A stretch of DNA of 6,709 nucleotides. Origin: Spirochaetaceae bacterium. Lineage in GTDB: Bacteria > Spirochaetota > Spirochaetia > Treponematales > Breznakiellaceae. A model generated the notes under the pieces. It was not told the origin of the DNA. It saw only the letters and a list, made by a program, of their open reading frames with translations, and did no database searches. The translations under genes and the position numbers were made by a program. Below are positions 1 to 5,057 of this stretch, piece by piece. Location: assembly GCA_031280705.1 (NCBI GenBank), contig JAITGJ010000007.1:1-6709 (forward strand). The letters run 5' to 3'. The stretch's first letter is position 1. Each line of letters begins with the position of its first letter.

Positions 1-272
1 AGTTTTACTTTCGCGTACATCATGGGTTCGCCGGTACTGTAAAGGAACAGGGCGGCCCTGACGGCGCTCCCTGTTTCCCCGCTCATATCCGTGGTTTCAA
101 CCCCGTGTCCATAGGCGGCCGCCGGGAAAAACACGGCGGCCAACAGGACCAGGGCGTATACGCTGTTGACCGGGCCGGTTCCCCCGGCCGGTTGACGGTT
201 GTCTCCGGAGCGGGGGGACCGGCCCGGGAAAAACCGGCGAAAGGCGCGGTTTTTCCCGGTACGGCGCATCAT
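1..272 (-). CDS. Exported HGVE-type protein, possible metal-uptake accessory (3' end off the left edge)
   Basis: The frame is open from ATG at 272-270 to the window edge, giving 90 codons plus two bases. The ATG shares bases with the TGA of the DUF4198 gene (ATGA overlap), and a second in-frame ATG follows at 269-267. I see no clear Shine-Dalgarno, so translational coupling is likely. The N terminus is long and Arg-rich (about residues 1-36). A hydrophobic stretch at about 37-53 follows, then AAAYG and HGVE (H56-E59), which looks like an export signal with a mature protein starting at or near His56. The segment LFLYSTGEPMMYAKVK (75-90) has the look of small periplasmic proteins with a carboxypeptidase-regulatory-like fold that occur next to DUF4198 and CbiM/NikM genes. 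That link is from general family knowledge and is an inference. The product is incomplete and its function is unproven. Confidence 0.7.
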   Translation of the reverse strand, partial: MMRRTGKNRAFRRFFPGRSPRSGDNRQPAGGTGPVNSVYALVLLAAVFFPAAAYGHGVETTDMSGETGSAVRAALFLYSTGEPMMYAKVK

Positions 273-1060
273 TTGACGGCAAACACCACAATGGCGGCGA
301 GGTTTTCCTCATCCGTGCCGGCCCGCGCCGAGGGGCGGGTATCGCTCACACGGATCAACTGGAGACCGCTGTTGGTGATACGGAACGTAACTTCGCCCTG
401 GGCATTGGTCCGTTCAGTCTGGGCGTAGGCGTTTGCGGTCCGGTAATTGTAATAATCCCAGGTCGCCTGGACTTCCGCGTTGGGAAGAGGCCGGCCCTGG
501 TACAGTACCTGAAACCGCGCCCGTCCCCCGCGCCGGATCCGGGCGGGATTGTCCAGCGGAACAATCTCAAGGTCGTGCCCCAGGGGCGTACTGAACGAGG
601 TGTCATTCGCGGCGGGGTTGACGTAAAACTTTGAAAACTTGGCAAAATACCGCGCCGTGGCAATGGTCCGTCCGGGATTTGCCGCCTGGGCTTCCGCCCG
701 CGTACCGTCGGCGTAACCGCCGTCGGTAAAGAGGCAATAGAAGCCGCCGCGCCGGTTACCCACCGCGATGACGGGGGTATTATCGGCAAGGGTATACGTG
801 GTCTCGTACCAAACACGGTCCGCGTTCCGCGTCAGGGGAAGGGCCGCGCCCCGCTGGCCGTTCTTTACCACATACACTTCGTTGACTTCCGCGGGTTCAA
901 GTTCCTCGCCCACAAAAAAATAGTGGGTGGAAAGGGCCTGAATCCGCACCGTGTCTCCCGCCCGGTACTCCCGTGTTTCTTCAGGAATCACGAAAAATTC
1001 ATGGGCCGGGAGACCCAGGGCCAGGGCGGTCAGCGCCGCCGCAAAAAGGATACGTTTCAT
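269..1060 (-). CDS. DUF4198 domain periplasmic protein (NikK-like?)
   Basis: The product is 263 residues. The start is set by GAGGAG at 1073-1068, seven bases before the ATG; an upstream in-frame ATG at 1123 lacks such a site and would bury the signal peptide. Residues 1-19 form a signal peptide (MKR, then a Leu/Ala-rich core ending GLPA), with cleavage predicted before His20, so the mature protein would begin HEFFVIPEE. That opening, and the later block HDLEIVPLDNPARIRRGG followed by FQVLYQGRPLPNAEV and a terminal beta-rich stretch, are typical of DUF4198. Family members act in the periplasm and several sit in nickel/cobalt ECF uptake loci (NikK) or beside metal-responsive TonB receptors. 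Metal binding here is inferred, not shown. It is probably expressed from the promoter at 1251-1279 through a long leader, and is coupled to the next gene by an ATGA overlap. Confidence 0.85.
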   Translation of the reverse strand: MKRILFAAALTALALGLPAHEFFVIPEETREYRAGDTVRIQALSTHYFFVGEELEPAEVNEVYVVKNGQRGAALPLTRNADRVWYETTYTLADNTPVIAVGNRRGGFYCLFTDGGYADGTRAEAQAANPGRTIATARYFAKFSKFYVNPAANDTSFSTPLGHDLEIVPLDNPARIRRGGRARFQVLYQGRPLPNAEVQATWDYYNYRTANAYAQTERTNAQGEVTFRITNSGLQLIRVSDTRPSARAGTDEENLAAIVVFAVK

Positions 1061-1244
1061 AACAACACTCCTCAACAGAGAAAAATGATAGTGCAGGAGT
1101 TCGTTCCCGGTTTGGGCGTTCAACCTGAAGCCCGGCGTCCCTTCATGGGACTATGTGGAAAAACGGCGGAACCGCGCAAAAACGCCGGCCGCGCCGCGGC
1201 AGCCGGGGGCAGTCCCCAAACGGACCATTTCTTCATGAAATGAC
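1061..1244 (-). promoter_or_regulatory. Structured 5' leader of the DUF4198 gene
   Basis: This is the stretch between the predicted transcription start (about 1244, from the -10 position) and the DUF4198 ATG. It contains, in transcript order: a 6-bp hairpin with loop ATGAA (1242-1226); a GC-rich hairpin region (about 1205-1183) followed by T5; a smaller GCGG/CCGC hairpin followed by T5 (1163-1159); a 5-bp hairpin with the same ATGAA loop (1151-1137); an 8-bp hairpin with one bulged C and a GGT loop (1133-1114); and ACTCC (1100-1096), which can pair with GGAGT over the ribosome binding site (1071-1067). I found no match to the cobalamin box or another riboswitch core I can recognise. Folding was done by eye only. 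Confidence 0.5.
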
Positions 1245-1250
1245 CTTTTT

Positions 1251-1279
1251 ATCTTACCCGCGGCAATGATTTTTGTCAA
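1251..1279 (-). promoter_or_regulatory. Sigma-70 promoter for the DUF4198 operon
   Basis: A perfect TTGACA -35 box lies at 1279-1274, a 17-bp spacer follows, and a TAAGAT -10 box (4 of 6 consensus bases) lies at 1256-1251. The -35 begins just after the aroH stop codon, so this promoter uncouples the two downstream exported-protein genes from the membrane protein-aroH pair. Transcription would start near 1244. Confidence 0.75.
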
Positions 1280-1280
1280 G

Positions 1281-1664
1281 CTAACCATCCGGCAAAGCAG
1301 GATGATGAGCGCGGTCCGGACGCAGGACCTCCGCGCCGTTTTGGTAGACATGAACCGGACCGGAACCCTCCTCCCGGTAACATAAAAGGAGCGCGCGTAC
1401 CACCCGGTCAAGGCTTTCCCGGAATACCGGCTCCGTCTGGGCAAACAGGGCCAGTTCCCCGCCCCGCCCGGAACGGCGGAGCGCGGCGCAGGGATTTATC
1501 GCGTCAAGGTCCGCCGTAACGGAAAACTGGAGGGAAACGATGTCTCCCTCAACCAGGCCGTTCCGTTCCAGAAGCGCGTCGTACAGGGCGGCGGTCTGGG
1601 CAATAATATCGTCCCGGTCGTTGCGGCAGCGGAACGCGCCCCGCAGGGCAGAGAGCCGTTTCAA
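1281..1664 (-). CDS. aroH: Chorismate mutase, AroH (monofunctional) type
   Basis: The 127-residue product matches the length of Bacillus subtilis AroH and aligns with it almost without gaps. AroH converts chorismate to prephenate in the cytoplasm, the committed step to Phe and Tyr, as a homotrimer. Visible counterparts of its active-site residues are Arg8 (LRGA), Arg63, Glu78, Arg90, Tyr107 (HVY) and Arg115 (VLRPD). Three positions differ: Phe57 is Asn, Lys60 is Ala and Cys75 is Ala. The start is TTG at 1664, whose last bases overlap the TGA of the upstream membrane gene (TTGA); no ATG or GTG in frame gives a sensible N terminus. A G-rich run about nine bases upstream may serve as a weak ribosome site, so translational coupling is likely. 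Much longer readings of this frame run through the neighbour's coding sequence and are not credible. Confidence 0.9.
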   Translation of the reverse strand: MKRLSALRGAFRCRNDRDDIIAQTAALYDALLERNGLVEGDIVSLQFSVTADLDAINPCAALRRSGRGGELALFAQTEPVFRESLDRVVRALLLCYREEGSGPVHVYQNGAEVLRPDRAHHPALPDG

Positions 1665-2122
1665 GACAGATTTCCCCCGGTAAAAGCCAGAATAAGAACG
1701 GCGGACGCCGCCGCCGCAAAGCCCGTAAAACAGGCCAGCGCGACAAAGACAAGTTTGGACCGAGAATGAAGATGCCGGTCCCGCACCAGAATAATCAGGT
1801 CCATCCCGATGCCCATGACGCCCGTTATCCCCAGCGCAAGGCCGAAGAAGGCGCCCATGCGGAGCAGCATGAACTGGGTGGAGGCGGTAAACTGGCGAAG
1901 AATCCCCACCGCATACAGAAAAACCGTCAGACATTCCATCAGCAGAAAAAACATCGTTCCCCGCCGAAAAAGGAACAGCATCAAAAAACTCCGGCCCCGT
2001 CTGTGCGCGGGCGCAGACGGGGGCTGTCCCTCTGCCGCCGGCCGCGCGTCCGCGCCGGGCGCTGCCCGCTCCGGCGGCGCGGGCTGATCTACCGGCAAAG
2101 CCCGTTGAGGTTCATCATTCAT
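1661..2122 (-). CDS. Three-helix membrane protein of unknown function
   Basis: The product is 153 residues. Residues 1-45 are Pro/Ala-rich and low in complexity, ending in a basic patch (HRRGR at 40-44). Three hydrophobic helices follow, at about 56-75, 85-113 and 123-147, with a short loop RDRHLHSRSK (114-123) between the second and third. I do not recognise a family. The gene is the first of a two-gene unit with aroH (4-base overlap), so the two are probably co-expressed, but nothing in the protein points to aromatic amino acid metabolism. The ATG at 2122 has only AGG directly against it, which is too close for a normal Shine-Dalgarno site. Translation may therefore be leaderless, or may begin at a later codon. 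Three clear helices support a real coding gene. Confidence 0.75.
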   Translation of the reverse strand: MNDEPQRALPVDQPAPPERAAPGADARPAAEGQPPSAPAHRRGRSFLMLFLFRRGTMFFLLMECLTVFLYAVGILRQFTASTQFMLLRMGAFFGLALGITGVMGIGMDLIILVRDRHLHSRSKLVFVALACFTGFAAAASAVLILAFTGGNLS

Positions 2123-2133
2123 CCTGTTATAAT
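2105..2133 (+). promoter_or_regulatory. Sigma-70 promoter for the SPFH-like gene
   Basis: TTGAGG (2105-2110) is followed by a 17-bp spacer and a perfect TATAAT (2128-2133). Transcription would start near 2140, about 47 bases before the ATG at 2187. The -35 and most of the spacer lie inside the first codons of the divergent membrane protein gene, so the two transcription units must share or compete for this site. No equally good minus-strand promoter is visible; weak TATTAT and TATACC boxes overlap the same bases. Confidence 0.6.
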
Positions 2134-2186
2134 AACCGGGTATACTTGTTTTTGAAACCTCCCCGGTTTGGAGCGGTTAGGGTAAT

Positions 2187-3008
2187 ATGAGAAAAGTTAC
2201 GGGATTCTTCATTTTTGTCATCATTCTGCTGGGCGCCGGCGCGGCGGGCTTTCTGCTGGGCTGGGCGCAGTTCAAGGTGCCGCCCGGCTCGGTGGGCATC
2301 ATGCGCTCCAAAACGCACGGCGTGGACGAACGGCCCATTACGGAGGGCGAATTCCGCTGGGTGTGGTACAAATTGATCCCCGCCAATGTGGCGATCAGCG
2401 TCTTTGCCGTTAACCCCGTGGAGAGCGCCTTCCGGTTTTCGGGGGAACTGCCCTCGGCCGGGACGTACCGGGACTTTGCCGGAACCGCCGCGAATTTTTC
2501 GTGGGAAATCGCGGGGAATTTTTTCTTTACGGTGAAGGCCGCCGCCCTCCCCCGCCTCATGCGGAGCGGGAACCTCACGGGCCAGGAGGATCTTGCGGCG
2601 TATGAGGCGCGGCTTTCCGGTGAAATCCGGGATTTTCTGGAACGGCGGCTCGCGTGGTATGGCGAAAACGGGGAAGAGACCGTAAAATTATTTGCGGACG
2701 GCGGGCAGGACCTGCTCACGGCGGAAATTGCCGCGCATTTTGGAGATATTGAAGGCGTCCGCGTTGCGATTCACCGTGCCGCGCCGCCCGATTTCGGCCT
2801 CTACCGCATGAGCCGGGACCTGTACGCCGAATTTCTTTCCTTCCAGCGGCAAATACTTACCGCGCCCCTTGACCGCGCGGCGCGGGGGCGGGTGGAAATG
2901 CACGCGCGGCTTGACGAGTTGGCCCGTTACGGTGAATTATTGACGAAATATCCGGTTTTGCTGCAATATCTCAGTATTGAGCGGGGTGGAAATGGGAACG
3001 CGCCGTAA
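2187..3008 (+). CDS. SPFH/band-7-like membrane-anchored protein
   Basis: The product is 273 residues. An N-terminal membrane helix (about residues 7-27) is followed directly by VPPGSVGIMRSKTHG (31-45), then EGEFRWVWYKLIPANV (53-68). This order of anchor, a short Val-Pro-Gly-Val-Gly-like strand and then a Gly...Pro strand pair is what band-7/SPFH domains show at their start. The middle (about 70-125) is beta-rich and the rest mainly helical (about 130-265), again like SPFH. SPFH proteins form oligomeric membrane scaffolds, often with proteases; no partner is visible here. The protein is shorter than typical HflK/HflC or flotillins and ends KYPVLLQYLSIERGG, so it may be a distinct, lineage-specific subfamily. 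The family call rests on pattern only. AGGG lies four bases before the ATG, a short spacing. The last codons form the left arm of a terminator-like hairpin. Confidence 0.75.
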   Translation: MRKVTGFFIFVIILLGAGAAGFLLGWAQFKVPPGSVGIMRSKTHGVDERPITEGEFRWVWYKLIPANVAISVFAVNPVESAFRFSGELPSAGTYRDFAGTAANFSWEIAGNFFFTVKAAALPRLMRSGNLTGQEDLAAYEARLSGEIRDFLERRLAWYGENGEETVKLFADGGQDLLTAEIAAHFGDIEGVRVAIHRAAPPDFGLYRMSRDLYAEFLSFQRQILTAPLDRAARGRVEMHARLDELARYGELLTKYPVLLQYLSIERGGNGNAP

Positions 3009-3030
3009 CCACCTGAACGGCGCGTTTGTT
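2997..3030 (+). terminator. Rho-independent-type terminator overlapping the SPFH-like stop codon
   Basis: AACGCGCCGT (2997-3006) and ACGGCGCGTT (3017-3026) form a perfect 10-bp stem with a 10-base loop, followed by TGTT. The stop codon TAA (3006-3008) starts in the left arm, so the hairpin cannot form while a ribosome is finishing the gene. The T tract is interrupted by G, so efficiency may be moderate. Confidence 0.7.
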
Positions 3031-3054
3031 GTATGAGCGTTGTTTAATAAGGCA

Positions 3055-3089
3055 GAGGTTTGGCGTTTGCGGCGCCAAACCTCCCGGTT
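3055..3089 (+). terminator. Second strong hairpin, possible terminator
   Basis: GAGGTTTGGCG (3055-3065) and CGCCAAACCTC (3073-3083) pair perfectly over 11 bp around a 7-base loop; CCGG and TTTT follow. It could be a backup terminator for the SPFH-like gene or an RNA-stability element ahead of the next gene. The T run is short. Confidence 0.5.
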
Positions 3090-3114
3090 TTGAACAGGCC
3101 CACTGAAAAAACCC

Positions 3115-3135
3115 TGTCCGGGCGGATCCCGGGCA
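3115..3135 (+). other. Small hairpin in the leader of the beta-barrel gene
   Basis: TGTCCGGG and CCCGGGCA pair over 8 bp with one G-U pair around loop CGGAT. It lies 31 bases before the ATG at 3167 and leaves the GGAG ribosome site (3157-3160) free. I see no clear promoter between the 3083 hairpin arm and this gene, so where its transcript begins is unknown. Confidence 0.35.
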
Positions 3136-3166
3136 CGGGCCAAAACCTTGCACTCTGGAGTTATAC

Positions 3167-3811
3167 ATGCCCAATCCGCGTACAGCACTTGCGTCAGCGT
3201 TTCTCACGGCGGCCCTGTGTTTTCCCCTGTTCGCCCAAACGGAGGGGGAAATCCCCGCCGAGCCGGACTGGATTGTGGAAAATATCAACAGTTACGCGCG
3301 GGGGAGCATGGTTTTTACCATGTCGCTTGGGGTAACATTTCCGGTCCTGTTTCTGGACAACCAGTTCAAGCCCTATCACGGCCACGCCGAAAGCGTCTTC
3401 CCCGGCAATATCAATGTGGGGGGAACGGGGTTTCTTTCAATTTCCTATTTTCTCAGTCCCCACTGGTTTTTGGGCGGAACGCTCCAGGGGATGTTCGCGT
3501 CAACCATCAGGGAAACGATGCTTTTCATGATCCCGCTCGGCATTCAGGGCGGGTATCAGTTTGTCGCGGGGCCGGTGGAGTTTCCGCTGTACCTCATGTT
3601 CGGCATCAGCCCCAAAAGCCACGGCGACGCGGGTAATTTGAGCCTGTTTATCAAGGCCGGGGCCGCGGCGTTTCTGCGCTTCCACAGCAACTGGTCCATC
3701 GGGATCAATGCCGCCTGGTGGTTTGTGCCGGAATGGCCGAAAGAAGGCGCGGATAAAAACCGTTACGGCAATTTGGTGGAAACGACCCTCGCGGTACGCT
3801 ACCATTTCTAG
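3167..3811 (+). CDS. Putative outer-membrane beta-barrel protein
   Basis: The product is 214 residues. GGAG lies six bases before the ATG. Residues 1-23 form a signal peptide (Arg5, hydrophobic core, cleavage after LFA before Gln24). The mature part is rich in alternating hydrophobic and polar residues with many Gly, Phe, Tyr and Trp, and the chain ends ...TTLAVRYHF. A terminal Phe after an alternating strand is the usual BAM recognition signal of outer-membrane proteins. By length it would be a small barrel of about eight strands, comparable in size to OmpW or OmpX-like proteins. Candidate strands include residues about 47-58, 88-97, 99-112, 121-131 and 135-147. I do not recognise a named family; similar small barrels of unknown role occur in treponemes, which I state from general memory. 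It probably shares a transcript with the lipoprotein gene, which starts 10 bases after its stop. Confidence 0.7.
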   Translation: MPNPRTALASAFLTAALCFPLFAQTEGEIPAEPDWIVENINSYARGSMVFTMSLGVTFPVLFLDNQFKPYHGHAESVFPGNINVGGTGFLSISYFLSPHWFLGGTLQGMFASTIRETMLFMIPLGIQGGYQFVAGPVEFPLYLMFGISPKSHGDAGNLSLFIKAGAAAFLRFHSNWSIGINAAWWFVPEWPKEGADKNRYGNLVETTLAVRYHF

Positions 3812-3821
3812 GATGAGTATT

Positions 3822-5048
3822 ATGAATACAAAGACAAGGCCGGCGCGTAATTTCAGTTTTTTTGCGCGCGCATGCGGCGGGAAAGCCGCCGGGACTGTGC
3901 GCCCGGCAGCCGTCCGCCTTTCGGCGTATGTGCTGTGCGCGATAACGGCGGCGGGTTTACTGTTTTCCTGTCAACAGTCGCCGGTTTTTGCCGATCTTGA
4001 ACAGGCCACGCCGCCGGTCGATACCGCTATTGAGGGAACCCCCGGAAGGATTGTTGTCAGTACGGGCGGGGTCCCGTTTGTATCCAACGGACGGATTTAC
4101 CAGTTTAGCTTTTTGCGGAATCCGGGACTGGGCTGGAAAGAAATTCCCGGACAGCCTCCGGGGAAGCGGGTGCAGAGTATCGCGGTAACGGGCGGTTTTC
4201 TGTACGCCCAGGTGAGCACTTCGGGCAAACTCGCAGACGATAAATTATACCGCACGGCATTGGCCCTTGCGGACCCGCCACAATGGGACGAGGTTACAGG
4301 CGCAGGCGGAGCCATTTCCGCCATTTTTGGCGCGGGGGACACGCTTTTTATCGGTATGGCGAACGAAACGATACGGTATATTCAAGATACCGCGTCATCA
4401 CCGGTGAATTACGGCCAAACCGGCCTGCTGCTTGCCGCGGAAAAAATGGGGAGCGCTTACTTTACGTCGATACGGGGAAAGGGCCTGTTTTACTCCGCCG
4501 CCTCCCCGGGGGCCATGCCGGCGCAGGTAGCGGGCACCGATGGGAAATCCTTTATGGGCTTCGCGTTTGGTCCCACCAGTGGCGCGCCCACTATCCTTTA
4601 CGCCGCGGGCGGTTCATCCGTTGCGGTGATACAGGCCGCCACTCCGTCCACCGCCGCCGTAAAAGATTACTCAGGGTACAATTTTACCGGGGCGCTTACC
4701 CGCTGGGAAAATACCACCCACAATGTACTCCTCGCGGGCCGCCGGTATTCGGGCAGTTATACGCACGGCTATGTGGAAATCGCCCTTGACCCGGCGGGAA
4801 CAACGCCGGGTGATATTGACGGGAACTGTCCGGTAACGCTGGGCGACGACAAGGTCCGCGCCCGTTACGGCGCGTCCCTGGGACGGCGGGTAATCAACCA
4901 TTTCACGTGGGTACCGATTTGGGAGAGTGCTTCCAGTACTACTACACCATCGGCTGATCGGGAAATATTCGCCTCAACCAATCTTTACGGCCTTTGGCGC
5001 TATTCGGAACAGGAAGGCGAGTGGAAGGAAGAAGACCGGAGAAACTAG
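3822..5048 (+). CDS. Putative lipoprotein with beta-propeller-like sequence
   Basis: The product is 408 residues from the chosen ATG at 3822, which has AGGA eight bases upstream. An ATG at 3813 in the same frame sits directly against AGG and is less likely. A GTG at 3897 would give a compact signal peptide and is a real alternative. Residues about 33-49 are hydrophobic and end LLFSC, so Cys50 is the likely lipidated residue; the loose lipobox suits spirochaetes. The rest is almost wholly beta-strand-like. Aromatic motifs recur, such as GWKEIPG (104-110) and QWDEVTG (154-160), and a C-terminal LWRYS...GEWKEED. They alternate with strands of the type SIAVTGGFLYA, AIFGAGDTLFIGM and TILYAAGG. This spacing of roughly 40-50 residues suggests propeller blades, but no family is recognised and no enzyme residues stand out. 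Its role is unknown; it may sit with the neighbouring barrel protein in the envelope. Confidence 0.7.
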   Translation: MNTKTRPARNFSFFARACGGKAAGTVRPAAVRLSAYVLCAITAAGLLFSCQQSPVFADLEQATPPVDTAIEGTPGRIVVSTGGVPFVSNGRIYQFSFLRNPGLGWKEIPGQPPGKRVQSIAVTGGFLYAQVSTSGKLADDKLYRTALALADPPQWDEVTGAGGAISAIFGAGDTLFIGMANETIRYIQDTASSPVNYGQTGLLLAAEKMGSAYFTSIRGKGLFYSAASPGAMPAQVAGTDGKSFMGFAFGPTSGAPTILYAAGGSSVAVIQAATPSTAAVKDYSGYNFTGALTRWENTTHNVLLAGRRYSGSYTHGYVEIALDPAGTTPGDIDGNCPVTLGDDKVRARYGASLGRRVINHFTWVPIWESASSTTTPSADREIFASTNLYGLWRYSEQEGEWKEEDRRN

Positions 5049-5052
5049 GGAG
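5047..5052 (+). promoter_or_regulatory. Ribosome binding site that fixes the GTG start of rarA
   Basis: AGGGAG lies five bases before GTG at 5058 and overlaps the stop codon of the lipoprotein gene (5046-5048). This supports GTG over the next in-frame ATG at 5112, which would cut off the conserved N-terminal residues LASR. Confidence 0.75.
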
Positions 5053-5057
5053 AAACC

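Noticed and set aside
181..242. RRFF near the N terminus of the left-edge exported protein as a twin-arginine signal.
   Set aside because: The pair of Arg lies more than 20 residues before the hydrophobic core, too far for a normal Tat signal; a Sec-type signal with a long basic start fits better.
355..816. A 153-codon minus-strand frame inside the DUF4198 gene.
   Set aside because: It is Pro/Arg/Ser-rich, with no domain, and lies wholly within the well-supported DUF4198 frame.
1061..1123. Upstream ATG at 1123 as start of the DUF4198 protein.
   Set aside because: It would add 21 residues before a textbook signal peptide, and the strong GAGGAG site lies just before the ATG at 1060.
1061..1244. 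Cobalamin riboswitch in the DUF4198 leader.
   Set aside because: I looked for the conserved B12 box because of the possible Co/Ni link and did not find it; the structure seen does not fit.
1281..1934. A longer 217-codon version of the aroH frame starting at ATG 1934.
   Set aside because: Everything before 1664 overlaps the three-helix membrane protein in another frame and has no similarity to AroH; the family length fits the TTG start at 1664.
3009..3166. Promoter for the beta-barrel gene in the gap after the SPFH-like gene.
   Set aside because: TTGAAC at 3090-3095 and TAATAA at 3045-3050 look like single boxes, but neither has an acceptable partner at the right spacing.
3148..3636. A 162-codon plus-strand frame overlapping the beta-barrel gene.
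   Set aside because: The alternative frame at 3167-3811 has a ribosome site, signal peptide and terminal Phe; the shadow has none of these.
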